Source: Sthenelais limicola (taxonomy: Eukaryota; Annelida; Polychaeta; Phyllodocida; Sigalionidae). Taken from it: a stretch of DNA of 64,000 nt. A program made the position numbers and the translations under genes. The notes below the pieces were generated by a model. The model was not told the origin of the DNA. It saw only the letters and a program-made list of their open reading frames with translations, and searched no databases. Positions within the stretch are counted from its first letter, which is position 1. Each line of letters begins with the position of its first letter. Below, piece by piece: positions 22,048-33,315 of the stretch. Where the stretch lies: assembly GCA_942159475.1 (NCBI GenBank), contig OW804097.1, forward strand, positions 57,866,986 through 57,930,985, read 5' to 3'.

Positions 22048-22848
22048 ATATTCTCCACAAAAGGGAGGCGAACAGGTAGTATGATTAACAATATACTCCA
22101 TATAAAGGCCTTTATACACAGGCAAAGGCTCTTCCACGAAAGTAAAGTTAATATATTACAGGCATTTATGAACTAAGAGTGCGTTGCACGGTTTTGTTAT
22201 ATTCTCAAACAATGAAATATACCTGGAGAAATGAATGTATATATACGCCCTGGAGAAGAGTAAAGGATGACTTTAATGAAAACAATCAATGTCCTCAAAG
22301 GCGTTAACCAACCAGCTGTAACATAGGATGTTGCTCCCCTATAAAATGTCTAATTCCTTATGGTGATATGTTTTCTTGCAATGCTAAGTAAAGCCTTCTA
22401 GGCCCGAAAGAAACAAAAGTAGCGCCATCTACGGTAAAAAAAACAAAAAAACATGCCTGGCAATTGTTTAATTATGTTAGATAGTATTTTTCTAAATTCA
22501 AACACTATATATCATGTATTTACGCAGTCATGTTTCGTTTCATTGAAATGTATCACATGTGTGAAATATGTCACGAAATAAAATCAGTTTGAAAAAAAGC
22601 TGTGCGGTTAGCGCGTGGTAAATCTAACACGTCGCTCTTATTCATGATTATTGGCAAGGTACACCCCATTACGGTGTAGTAAAACCGAAAATACTAGGCT
22701 TTTGAGTAGAAGAATATATTCCTCCATGTCCGCCGCTAAACGGTTCCAGAGCTGCCTATCCTCTTTTCTCCACTCTCCTTTTACTATTGTACTTCTATAC
22801 TAATTATGCATGTACTAATGTATGTAGGCCTACTAATGTATGTACTAA
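22048..22848. other. non-coding, nothing recognised
   Basis: No exon or shared repeat seen. Short ACTAATGTATGT repeats begin at about 22812. Confidence 0.4.
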
Positions 22849-22920
22849 TGTATGAACTAAGATCCAGGTCTAATGTGTTTATAAACACATTACACCTGGA
22901 TCTTTAATAGTTCATACATT
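22849..22920. repeat. long palindrome, ~35-bp arms
   Basis: ATGTATGAACTAAGATCCAG...TAATGTGTTTA is mirrored by TAAACACATTA...CTGGATCTTTAATAGTTCATACAT with a 3-bp indel and one mismatched pair. It would extrude as a near-perfect hairpin. It is followed by part of the molluscan-type repeat (GTAAAGCAACCAATTTCACTC). Confidence 0.85.
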
Positions 22921-23349
22921 GCGGATAAGGACGTAAAGCAACCAATTTCACTCACTCACTCATTGCGGATAAAGTATCTGTTGGGAGGTTTTCGGGCCGT
23001 TAGAATCTGTCAGGAGGTCATCGAGCCGTGCTGGACCACATTTTTTACATAATAATGGAGGGAACCGGGAGGGAACAAACCAGTAATTATAGATTAGGCC
23101 TACAGTTAACCTACTAGGAATATACAATCCTAATAAATACAATCCGCACGAGGAACACTCAGGTATGATTACAGCTGTGGGCATGATGCATTCCCATTCC
23201 GTCTTAGGATTAACATGAACCATTTAACATAACAGTACGACCATCATGGTTAATGGAGTAAATCATTATATCTGGGCGAATTCAGTACATGGAACTTAAG
23301 GATAAGCAGAGGTTGGTCTCATGCGGCTGGAAAACGTTTAGATACTTAT

Positions 23350-23979
23350 TTTTGAGATACCATCATATTTGAAAAGATCAATGATGGTAAATATTAGGTC
23401 ATCTAATGAGTATTTTTATATCTGAGGTTTGATATATTTATTTTGGGTGAAAGAGTTTGCGATATATCTGGGTCGTCTTTACTAGTAAAGTAGCTAAATA
23501 TACTATATAGAATGAGCTTGAAAATGCATGGATATATGTAATACAATATTCTGAAATTTGGTACATAGGTTACAACCTGTTTACTGTTGTTTGTTTTGAT
23601 ATCATGTGTATGCCCGCAAATTGATGTTGTGTAATACTGTCTTTACGTAACTTAATTACATATATTCCTTCAAATGGTGTATCATTTATATTACTAAGAT
23701 TATCTCTTCTTATCACTATTAACTTCTGCATTTGTCATCTCGCGGAATATGTTCCATAGTACACTTTTTTGTAACATCAGGCGTTTCTGAGAATAGCATC
23801 AGTGATGTAATGTCTTAAGTCCTGAATAAAGATATTTTATAAATCAAATCAAAAGATTACATGAATGACAGTGATGGACCCTCCAAAAATTAGCACAATC
23901 CAATAAAGAGAACCTGTGAATAAATCACTTTGAAAAATATCCTTATTGTGACTGATTTTCCGTTAACACATCACATACG
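23350..23979 (-). mobile_element. M2 MITE interrupted by a ~290-bp insertion
   Basis: Family phrases GATACCATCATATTTGAAAA, AGTAAAGTAGCTAAATATAC and TTGGTACAT precede 23575. AGAACCTGTGAATAAATCAC and ACACATCACATA follow 23868. The insert contains CCTGAATAAAG then TTTTATAAATCAAATC, which looks like a LINE 3' end. Confidence 0.7.
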
Positions 23980-24021
23980 GCTTCCCCCTTACAACTCATT
24001 TTATGCAACATGAAATGAAGG

Positions 24022-24090
24022 AACACCGCCTGGGAGTAGAACTCGGTTCGCGGGCTTGGCAAGCGAACACTCTACCACTGGGCTATTGCT
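24022..24090 (-). pseudogene. tRNA-like sequence (Gly-like A box), probably SINE-derived
   Basis: The minus strand reads TAGCCCAGTGGTAGAGTG (A box), then GTTCGCTTGCCAAGCCCG and GAGTTCTACTCCC (B-box-like). The anticodon region forms GTTCGC...GCGAAC with an oversized loop and the acceptor ends do not pair well, so it is not a functional tRNA. Confidence 0.5.
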
Positions 24091-25094
24091 ATACATGTAA
24101 GATAGGATGCCACCAGGGCCTACTTGAACGAATGATCCGAATTTTGCCTCGCAAAACAAATGCTCAGAATGTTGGGTCACATGGACTTAACTATGTCCAG
24201 CTTCATCCCAGCACTTGGTTTCTCCAGTTATATTCGGAGAATTAATTGCACTATACATACCAACCATATAGATGCATTTAACGACTTCAGAAAAACTGAA
24301 AGTTCTAGGCCCTATAGTAGCTTGTCAAAATATTGCAGCATTTCCCCTGTGAGGTAAAGTATGGGCTCCCGCCACTGGTTGCATCCGATAACACTAGATG
24401 GCATGACGTTTTTGTACTAACCCCATCTAGCGTCTCTTACAGACACTGTCTATATATTATATTGAATAGACCCATGTATATTTGAGTTTTTCTAGGCTTT
24501 TAAAAATTAATTTTACTAATAATTTACTTGTCATATGTGTAGATATTGTATGCTTAATCTGTGCCCAAATTTGGTTCAGGTAGGACTTTTAAGATGGGAA
24601 TTAAGCGCTTTAAAACATTTTAACCCCCCTAAAATGGAAGTAAAATATATTATATTGCCAATTTCTGTCCGGCCATACATTACCATGATCCCAGTGGATA
24701 CCTGAACACGATTTAATTAAAATCAGAGGAAATTTTTTTCCAACTCAAAAATTCAGGCAAGGTACATATAAGGGTGTTTTTTTTCGCGATTCAAAAATAT
24801 TCTCAAAATAACCCCAAATTTTGTATGCGGGTGGTCATTAGAATTGTCTATGAAGACCCACTGTCCAATTTCTCATACTTTGAAGGAAAATATGATTTAG
24901 GGGCCAATTCTGTTTTTTTCTGAAGGTTTTCCAATGTCATTATTTTTTGCTGCAGCCTCTTCTTAGGACCATGTGGAACCATGGGCAATGACTCAAAAAC
25001 TAAAAAAAAAACCCCTGACCCCCAAATAGGGGGGCGTGGAAATCTAGTATGTTGCAGTGTTTAAAAGTCTCATATCCTCAGACTCTCTCTACAA
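24091..25094. other. non-coding, nothing recognised
   Basis: A TAGATGGCATGACG/CCATCTAGCGTC stem is visible near 24390-24435. No exon or shared repeat seen. Confidence 0.4.
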
Positions 25095-25175
25095 GACTGT
25101 GTGGTCTAGGCGGCAAGGCGTTCGCCTACCAATATCAAATCGAGAGTTCGTAGCTTGGCCCCAGCTCCTCTTTTT
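25095..25175 (+). pseudogene. tRNA-derived SINE-like head with Pol III terminator
   Basis: TGTGTGGTCTAGGCGGCAAG resembles an A box, GCGTTCGCCTACCAATA an anticodon arm, and GAGAGTTCGTAGCTTGGCC a damaged B box. CTCCTCTTTTTA at 25166 supplies a T5 terminator, as in the tRNA-Ile relic at 11517. No complete cloverleaf forms. Confidence 0.45.
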
Positions 25176-25707
25176 ACTTCATGCTTTCACATGGCCAAAC
25201 TCGCAAAAAATTGTCATTGGGATGTTTGGTTTCTGATGGCCTTTGCGTGTATAATCCAGCTATGGAGTGGTTATAATAGCCATGTGTATTGTATACGAAA
25301 CATATTCTGTGAACATTAAAGGCGAAAATTGATATAATTAATGCAGGGATTTAAGCACCACACTGTACTTGGCCCACCTTACTCGGATGGCAATGAGCTG
25401 GTGAGTAGTGTATGGCAAGTGGGCATAATGGATGGTATATCATTGGTTTCAGTCGCGTTATGCACTTGTAGTATACTTGTCAATTGCATCCCCCACCCCA
25501 CCCCCGTTCATCATTATGTTTTAGCATACGCAGGGTGGTTTTCTCGTTATTTTCTCATTAAAACGGTGCGTTTAAATCCTGTAGAGCACAGCCCCCTAAC
25601 TAAGTATTTTTATTACCCGATACTATAATGCAAAGCAGTTACTGTAGACCACAGCTTCCTTCTTGGAGACCCATTTGGAGAGAAATGTAGACGATATATT
25701 TTTAGCA
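25176..25707. other. non-coding, nothing recognised
   Basis: No exon or shared repeat found. The 95-codon frame at 25341 has no domain signature. Confidence 0.4.
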
Positions 25708-25880
25708 GGTGAGTGAGTGAGTGAGATTGGTTGCTTTACGCCCTTATCAACACTTTGAAGTGTTATATCAAGGGCGGGAGAGCTGAGAGGGAGGCAGTTT
25801 ATGATCATACCCAGGAAATAGAGATAGAGAAGAAGGGAGAGACAGAGAAAAGAGACAGAAAGGCACTTTAAGGTCTTACC
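25708..25880 (+). repeat. molluscan-type GTGAGTGAGTGAG repeat
   Basis: GTGAGTGAGTGAGATTGGTT, GCTTTACGCCCTTATCAACA and AAGTGTTATATCAAGGGCGG, then a GA-rich stretch. An inverted copy lies at 55925-56002 and a fragment at about 22925. I recall very similar sequences (GAGTGAGTGAG..TTTTACGCCG) dispersed in gastropod and bivalve genomes. Confidence 0.7.
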
Positions 25881-26219
25881 CAGGACCATATTTTTAGCAG
25901 GTACAACCCATACTTTAGAATAGTTTTTAACTTTCGGAATTACTTTTTTTTTGATAATCACTATTATCATACTTTGGGATTTATTATTTTAGCAAAATAA
26001 GTTATCAATGATTATTTTCTGCTTGTTATTCTTAATAAACTGATGGGGTACGTAGTCTGTCCCCGTAGGTGGTGCTATGAAAAAGGGCTTCAGTTCATAT
26101 TTAGATAATCTCATACATAGCGACTTACTCAGAGAAAAAAATAACTATATCAAAATTAAAATATCCAAAATTCAATTCCTTATATCCAAAATTCATTTTA
26201 GCTGGGAGGGAATTCGCCA
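25881..26219. other. non-coding; short GATATC-family fragment
   Basis: ATATCCAAAATTCAATTCCTTATATCCAAAATTC at about 26160-26195 belongs to the GATATC minisatellite family. Otherwise nothing is recognised. Confidence 0.45.
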
Positions 26220-27125
26220 AAATTTGCACGAATCGTGCACTTGGTGACAAGTTTTGAAATTTGGTGTGGTGTTAGGTATGGGTATTAGGCTTTCAAAACT
26301 CTGTGCAAACAGAATGTGGTGGTCCCCTGCTGGCCGTTTTGCGCAAAAAACAAAGTGGCTGCCACTGGGTCATAATAATGTCATATCTCAGCTCCATTTA
26401 GCACTAAATCCATGTGTAATACCACTTTGACCATGTTTTAAGGCATGGGGAATCAATTTCCAACATTGTTTTTTTGTTTCAAGGACAATTTCAAGGTCAA
26501 AATCCAAAATGGCTGCCCCTGGAAAGAGTAAATATCATATCTCAGCTCCTGTTTGTACTACATCTATGTATAACACCACTTTCAGTATTTTTTAAGATAT
26601 GAGGAATTCATTTCTGAGATCACCTTTCTGTTTCAAGGTCAATATCAAGGTCAAAATCCAACATGGCTGCCTTAGGGAAACATCATATCTCAGCTCCTGT
26701 TTGCACTAGATCTATGTATAATACCACTTTTATTATGTTTTAGGGTATGAGGAATTCATTTCTGAGGTCACTTTCCTGTTTCAAGGTCAATATCAAGGTC
26801 AAAATCCAACATGGCTGCCTCCAGGAAACATATATCATATCTCAGCTCCTGTTTGTACTAGATCTATGTATAATACCACTTTTATTATGTTTTAAGGTAT
26901 GAGGAATTCATTTCCAAGGTCATGGTCATTATCAAGGTCAGAATCATTGAGTCAAAATCCAAAATGGCCACCAGCCAGTAATGTAAATATCCTATTTCAG
27001 CTCCCATTACCACTAGATCCATTTATAATAATATCCCTTTATGTACGTTTTCAGAAATTTGGAACCCTTTTTGAAGTCATTCTCCTGTTACAAGGTCATT
27101 TTCAAGGTCATTTTCAAAGTCGAAG
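26220..27125 (+). repeat. satellite-like tandem array, 148-155-bp unit, about five units
   Basis: TCATATCTCAGCTCC recurs at 26381, 26535, 26683, 26835 and (diverged) 26990. Each unit also carries ATCTATGTATAATACCACTTT, GAGGAATTCATTTC, CAAGGTCAATATCAAGG and AAAATCCAACATGGCTGCC. The middle units are the most alike, as expected for local homogenisation. Relatives lie at 9100-9660 and near 8820. Confidence 0.9.
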
Positions 27126-28892
27126 GTTAACGGTATTGTTCTGTTTAAAGACAAAAGGTATTTATGATGAGCCATTTGATACACCAACCCATTGAGATAG
27201 TAGAATGATTCAGGCTGTCAAATATTTCTTGAGAGAATCCTAATCAGATGTCTATGATTTTAATATTCTTTATATTAATTATCTCTAAAATCTTTTAAAT
27301 TTTAAGAAGCGAAATGTTGTTGGAATTATTCCTGTAAAATGAAGAGCTCTTGTGCCAAAATAAGGACTTTTGCGGGCCTGCTTACAACATTATTTTGTCA
27401 GTAAAAATTGGGCTAACTAGTCAGTAAAAGTCAGTAATTTTGACGTTGGCTGGGCCGCAGGAACGATATACATATGTACTAGTACTAAGGTAAGCATAAT
27501 TATAACAAGTTCTACTAATTGGTCCTAAGGATAGGGGATTTCAATAATTATTTTGTTTCAGAACCCTTCAGAAAAAAAATTATTGAGCCCAGAAACTTAG
27601 TGTGTTTTATTTTCTTAGCATGTCCACACAGAAATTTGAGAAGGATAGAGTACATAGGAAAATATGCCAAAATATAGGATTGTTTTAAAATATAGAAATA
27701 AAAAGGGAAATATTGGGACTATAGTATTATGAGTATATGTTAAACAAGTACTAAGTTAACTAATTATAAAGTTATGCACCGATTTGATCAACTGTTAACA
27801 TATTTAACTTTGTAATCAGTGTCAACTTAATTCATATACTTGGCGTTTCCACTGGAAACGATTTTCTCAGCTACAATCATTTGTGCCTGATGTCAACTTA
27901 TAGTTATTGCACTTTAGGCATGTTTAGACTGAAAATGCAAAATATTTACCTACAAAGTTTACATTTAACTTACATTTACTTACATTTATTAACTTAATTT
28001 TGTTTGAATAGCGTTTATTTCAAGGTAGAGGTGTCTGAATTTTTAATGTATTTGAGATCAATTGAGATGGAAATATAGTCCTAAACAATCCTCAGTGACA
28101 GAATATTTAATGTAAGACCCCACGGTATATATGATATACTAACCTAGCGTGTTGTTTTTCATATTCCTATACTCAAACTATTATCGTTGTGATATGAAGT
28201 AAAGACCAATGATACATAGGTAGCATCAGAGTTATACATACTCTGGTAGCATACAGAGTACAGACAGGCAAAGCATAAGTAACTTATATTGGTACGTTAT
28301 TGGCAGTAGCATAAATGCATGCATTATGTACACAACAGTACTGACAAACTAGTGAGTAATGGACGTACAAGTTGTCACTAATTTATTTCCGGTACCCCTA
28401 CAAGTTTGAACTTTCTTTTCCATAATTTAAATAGCACCACATGTAAGCGCATGTGCATCTGAACAGGTTATCTTATTTGGAGAATAATAAAACAGTTTAT
28501 ATCATCGACCAGAGACAAGTTCAAGAAAGAGAAATGATAAATTAATATTGGTCAGATCCATGACACATGATGTATGATATGTCGATCTATCATTTTAAAA
28601 GAATAGACTAAGAGGTAGAAAATGTAGGCCTAGGCCTACTAAATTCAAAACATCCAATTACTAACATCCGAAAAAAAGTGAGGCTGAGTGCTTTTTACGG
28701 GGGTTGACATTATGGAAGAGGAGTAGGAGGAGGAGATAAATGTAGGCCCATAAACGTAATCAAACAACTTGTGTACAAGGACGAATTCTGAATCCCTGCT
28801 TTTGCAATTTCAAAAATCCAGAGAAATCCAGTCGTTGTTCTCTGTTTACATGTGTAGTCCCATAGCACTACACACTGGAGACACCAGTGAGT
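27126..28892. other. non-coding, nothing recognised
   Basis: AT-rich. Tandem TAGGCCTAGGCCTA at 28625-28638 and short TTACATTTA repeats near 27960 are the only visible structure. Confidence 0.45.
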
Positions 28893-28916
28893 GACCCTTG
28901 GGCGATTAGACTCTAA

Positions 28917-29020
28917 GGTTGTAGGGGGGTCCGGTTGTCTGTGGCTTCAGGGACTAAACCGAGGGGTTTACCCCGAGGTTTAGTCCCTGAAGCCACAGAC
29001 AACTGGACACCCCTACAACC
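28917..29020. repeat. terminal hairpin 1 (44-bp arms)
   Basis: GGTTGTAGGGG...TTCAGGGACTAAACC pairs with GGTTTAGTCCCTGAA...CCCCTACAACC with few mismatches. The short spacer is itself partly palindromic (GGGGTTTACCCC). Confidence 0.9.
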
Positions 29021-30458
29021 GAAGGGTCTAATTGCTTTAGTCTCGCATTAGTCTTTAGTTGGGATCCTCAGACACTTTCCAACCACCAACAATATTGCGA
29101 ACAGTTCTTACAAATAAGATACTTATGGCAGACAACGATTTACAACGTCCAGCTTTACACACAACCCACTGGTCAGTTGTAGCATAGAACTGACAATGGC
29201 CACCCCTCTGTCACCACCCAAATGGACTGGGCGAAGTAGAAGGAGCGCCGCACTGGTTGAGCGTGGGGTTGAGAGTATAGTATGGAAAGCCATCTATGTA
29301 TATATCCCCATAAGTCTAAAACGGGAAGACTAGCATGCTGATCGGTTCATTTTGATAATTTTATTTTTCTACCTTCAAAAACAGGCCTATTTATTCTGAT
29401 TACGATATAAATCTGATATGTTGTTGTTAACATATATAATGTAAAATGATCATAAACTCTTGTGTTTTTTAATTTCTCAATGTTTGACACTTTAAAGACT
29501 TCATATTTATTGTTGATAGAGGCCCATAAAGAACGGGACTCTCTCAGACAAACAAACCCACGAAGGCCTCTATATAACATTAGCAATGCTTATATAGGGG
29601 CCTATATGCCCACTTATGAAAAAAAAAATTGTAGCAGATCTTTGATAGTCCCAATGCAAAACAATGAAAAATCAAAAGATCCCTCATATATACATATAAG
29701 ACCCAATACGTTGGAACAGCATCCCCATAAATATAAATTGTGTGCGAAATTCACCTTTTTCTTCACCCACCCAAACATAAATTCATCCGCCCACAAATTA
29801 CCACAGAATGAGATTTTTAATCACACAACTAAATAATAAAATATCATTCTTTCTTTGTACCAAAATGATATAAAATATTTCCATAGCCTACAGCTCCAGG
29901 GTTCTCTAAGGGAAAAAAATTCACACACTGGAATAGACTGAAAATCGCCGATTTTTCGGTATGGGGGCCCTACTTAAATTGTTGGTCAAAATTACATTTT
30001 TCTGGGACAAAGTTGTCTCTGGGCGGGACGCGGGACACAGGGCTGACTCCCAGGACTGTCCCGGACCAATCGGGACACTTGGCATCTCTGCAACCCAACT
30101 ACCAGTAAGTACATAAATGGCTTTTCATACACGCATATCACAGCGTACGCTCACACCTGACCTACACTTGTAAACAAAGCCAAGCGTACAGATCGCATAG
30201 TCTCCACGCAAAGATCAACACCTAGCTGCTCAAACAGGTGGTCAAGATGGCCTTAATTTAAATTACAATAACTTTGCCCGATTCAGTTTTTTTAATCTCG
30301 GGCCATAGGGTCGGGAGAAGGAAAGCAACACTGCGCACGGTAAAGGCACACCGAAAGTTACCACCTCGGACCCGGAAGGAATTGCCCGTTCCGCTCTAGC
30401 GAGCACGTTCCACTCGTTACAACGGATGTCCGCGCTCGTATAACAATACCCCCTATCC

Positions 30459-30498
30459 CAACAATTCGAGACTAATGTTTGTTAGTCTCGAATTGTTG
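30459..30498. repeat. internal palindrome, 17-bp perfect arms
   Basis: CAACAATTCGAGACTAA and TTAGTCTCGAATTGTTG are separated by 6 bp. The CGAGACTAA core echoes the GCGAGACTAAAG inner boundary of the element. Confidence 0.9.
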
Positions 30499-30661
30499 AG
30501 ATTTGGTCGTAGGTTGTGGAGGCACATATGTACGTCTACCCATGGTCGTCACGCACTGGTGAACACTGAGCGTTTAGCCCAGTCCATGTTGGTGCTGACC
30601 GGGGGGTGGCCGTATGTGTGAGGATCTCAACAATGCGAGACTAAAGCAATTAGACTCTTCC

Positions 30662-30757
30662 GTTGTAGGGGGGGCCGGGTGTATGCGTTCTTAGGGACAA
30701 ACTTCGGCTCCGCCTCAGTTTGTCCCTAAGAACGCATACACCCGCCCCCCCTACAAC
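30662..30757. repeat. terminal hairpin 2 (~41-bp arms)
   Basis: GTTGTAGGGGGGG...GGGACAAACT pairs with AGTTTGTCCC...CCCCCCCTACAAC around a 13-bp spacer, with one or two mismatches. Only the GTTGTAGGGG base of the stem is shared with hairpin 1. Confidence 0.9.
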
Positions 30758-30787
30758 GTCAGGTTCTAATCGCCCATGGGACTGCTT

Positions 30788-31564
30788 GGGTCGGGGCGAT
30801 GGGATGCACACGTGGCGGTCATCTGTTTATGGTTTGAAGGTATGTGATTGGCTAATCTCCCCACGCGGTCAGCGCCCGGCGATACGTTAATTAGCGTTGT
30901 GTGAGGGGTGCATATATATATGCACCACGGTAGAGAATGCTGTGCGTGGGATGTAAGCTGTAGTGTGGGACTGGACTGGAAGCCATAGCCGTAGGTGCGA
31001 AGGCCTTACTAACAGCCAATCAGCTCCGTTGGCTGCAGCTCCCTTGTCTACATAGCACCTGATTCAAAGGATTAGATAAGGCATGCTAAGGCATGCTTAA
31101 ACACCTCACAGACAGCTAAAGAATATTATCAGATGTGATCCACTATCAGTGATTGGCGTATTTCATAGTAACACACTTGTTTCTCTGCTATTTATAGCAG
31201 AGAAACAAAAATGGCTTGTGTCTATGACAAATGGATGGCATGAGGCTCATAGACGCAGGCCATGTTGGCTTGCGTCTATGAAAACTTTTTAGGAACACTG
31301 ACATATGGGATTTATTAATCGCTCTTTATACAGAAAACTCTGAGATTCAATTACATGGGGGTCAGTCCCTTCTGGCATGCAGAGGCTTCATGCTGCTATG
31401 AATGTAATTGATTGTAATTTCCATATAATACACTGTTCACTGCTTGTTTGTAACCCAACTACGACTTGCAGAGGATTTGCAGTATAAACAAAATAAATTA
31501 TTGTCTTCTCTGTGATCTAAAGATGCAGTGTCTGTCTTATTCTACAAAAGGAATTAATTTAGTG
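30788..31564. other. non-coding; two perfect short palindromes
   Basis: A perfect 20-bp palindrome centred on ATATATAT lies at 30907-30926. A 14-bp-arm hairpin, TTGTTTCTCTGCTA/TAGCAGAGAAACAA, lies at 31177-31208. GTCTATGA words follow (31220-31280). No exon recognised. Confidence 0.55.
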
Positions 31565-31780
31565 TTTTCCAGAAAAAAGGGTTAACTTTATATCTTTTGA
31601 ACTTCATGTCTTTAAAAATGTCCGCGTTTTTTCAGAAAAAACGGTTAACTTAAAAAAAAGTCCTTGTTTTTCTGAAAAAAGGGGTGATTTTAAAGGCTGA
31701 AAAGTCGGCGTTTTCATGGAAAAAGGGGTACTTTTTCAGCTCAAAATCCGCGGAAAAGGGTCTGTTTTCTGATAGGTATA
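31565..31780 (-). repeat. inverted copy of the 20.6-kb dispersed repeat
   Basis: TCAGCTCAAAATCCGCGGAAAAGGG and GGCTGAAAAGTCGGCGTTTTCATG are the reverse complement of 20600-20680, and the same degenerate subrepeats are present. The two copies are 11 kb apart. Confidence 0.8.
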
Positions 31781-31982
31781 ACAAGCATATACATGTCCTA
31801 CTAATTCCATATGAGTGCGGGGGCCGGGATCTTTACACTTTTACATCTGAAGATGCACCTTATACTGTGTTATGCAATATGATGTAACCTATCTCATTAA
31901 TTAACGGTATATTCAATTTTCTATTACTATATAACTTCAATAGTTATGATTACTCATACTTTTACCTCATTTTCAATTTTAG

Positions 31983-32306
31983 ATTTAATTACATAACTCT
32001 TATGTAATATTACGTGGCAGTTTTCAGAAATTAGGCGTAATTATTGCGCAAGGTTACCTGGTGCTGCAAACACTTTAATATCATCACCATTTTGTTTAAA
32101 ACTTAATTAACACTATTCTGTATCTATTACGCAATATTACACACCAGTATTACTGTGTAATTTTTAATATTTACAGCTATCAACAACTGTCTGTTGTACC
32201 ACGCTCTCTGGTCCGCCACTTGGAAATAGCCAGCGATGCCCCTGATACACCTCACAATATGTGGTCAACGGCTCGCATCTGCCTCCTGGTGCCAAAACTA
32301 CACTAT
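31983..32306 (-). mobile_element. R16 dispersed element, copy with empty insertion site
   Basis: Reverse complement of 16386-16850 without the 157-bp insertion, truncated in the first 145-bp unit. It shows a single TGCAAACACTTTAATATCATC where the other copy has a duplicated target. Confidence 0.85.
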
Positions 32307-32307
32307 A

Positions 32308-32380
32308 ATAGAATTGTGGATATCTAAAATTTCTGATTTCCACAATTCAGGAATAAATATGCCAATGGCTTCCCATAAAA
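32308..32380 (+). repeat. GATATC-family terminal fragment
   Basis: GAATTGTGGATATC, CCACAATTCAGGAATAAATAT and CAATGGCTTCCCATAA match the right end at 14820-14890. It abuts the truncated R16 copy. Confidence 0.75.
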
Positions 32381-33286
32381 CTTTGAACAACAACAGATAA
32401 CACCTAATCTGTCCTTGGTGTTGTACAGATATAGCCTACATATTCCAGACGAAAGGTCATAAGGAAACCAATCAAATGCCCTTGACTTCCAAATAAGATC
32501 AAACAAATTGACTATGGAGTGTACTGATGAATATCCTCTTTCACACATAATTAATTAATTAAAGATTTAATGTATTCCACCAGAGGAAAACAACCGTCAA
32601 GGGGATCGGGATGGCTGCATCCTCTATTAAGAATTGTATATTATTATTCCATCAAAAACTAGATATTTCCTATTGTTCTTCCATTCTTCACCTGCTCGTC
32701 TGGAAAATCATTTTACCAAAGTTTTGGAGAATTACACCGGGTTGTTTTTGTTTTGCTGAAGTGTTTGTAACAGTCCGCAGTCGGTGACCCTTTTCTTTCG
32801 ACCGATCCTACTTGATATCAATCTAAGTTTATAAAACAAACACAACATAAATAAAGGACCCGTTATCTGGTGATAGATGCTGTGCTATTTATTAATCATA
32901 CTGGACCCGTTGTGTCCCGGATGCCTTTCTTTGATCCGAATCGTTATCTCCGTCATACTTTGCATCAATGATCTTTGATTGTTATAAATATCACAAGATA
33001 ACTTAGCAGAAAAACATTCGAATCGACGTGATTGAACACACATCATGATTTATCACAATTGAGAATTGTGACCAAATTTCCCTGACTGTCTGAACCATTC
33101 TCCCCACTAGATCCACCATAGAGTGGCTTTAAGGACAGGGTTAATTAATATGTATATATATATACAAAGGTGTTTAAACAATATGTTTAATTAAGTTGTC
33201 ATTTGTCCATCATTCATTCGCAGTCGGTGTTGTAGGCCTATATACATGTATCCAGGGTACGTAGCTATGCTGATCCTGGCCTTGGT
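32381..33286 (-). other. probable 3' UTR / downstream flank of the minus-strand gene
   Basis: It lies just past the stop codon at 33287-33289. On the minus strand ATTAATAAATAG (about 32887-32895) is a candidate polyadenylation signal about 400 bases past the stop. No coding frame is seen. Confidence 0.4.
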
Positions 33287-33315
33287 TTATTCCCCAGCCG
33301 GCGGTGTCTGGTCTT
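33287..33315 (-). CDS. exon F, last coding piece with stop
   Basis: After TATATTTCCTTGCAG the frame reads EDQTPPAGE then TAA (33287-33289). The other frame stays open longer, but phase continuity with exon E selects this short ending. Confidence 0.7.

Larger units (their letters stand above)
28893..30787. mobile_element. 1.9-kb fold-back-like element whose inverted ends each contain a hairpin
   Basis: The outer ends GGGCGATTAGA... (28900) and ...TCTAATCGCCC (30774) are inverted. Just inside each lies a ~100-bp palindrome (28917-29020; 30662-30757). Inside those come TCTAATTGCTTTAGTCTCGC (29027) and its inverse GCGAGACTAAAGCAATTAGA (30635). Further in, GGCCACCCCTCTGTCACC...ATGGACTGGGC (29197) mirrors GCCCAGTCCAT...GGGGTGGCC (30576). 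The inverted ends therefore run for about 300 bp. The hairpin arms of the two ends differ in sequence although their surroundings match. No transposase ORF is visible. The centre is AT-rich, with a CpG-rich block at 30300-30440. Confidence 0.75.

Noticed and set aside
28893..30787. Reading this as a Helitron because of a terminal hairpin
   Set aside because: Helitrons lack inverted ends and have one short 3' hairpin; here both ends are inverted and each has a long hairpin. No Rep/helicase frame is visible.
33241..33315. Longer alternative reading of the last exon (WGINQGQDQHSYVPW...)
   Set aside because: That frame is open, but it needs a different entry phase from the one fixed by exons A to E.
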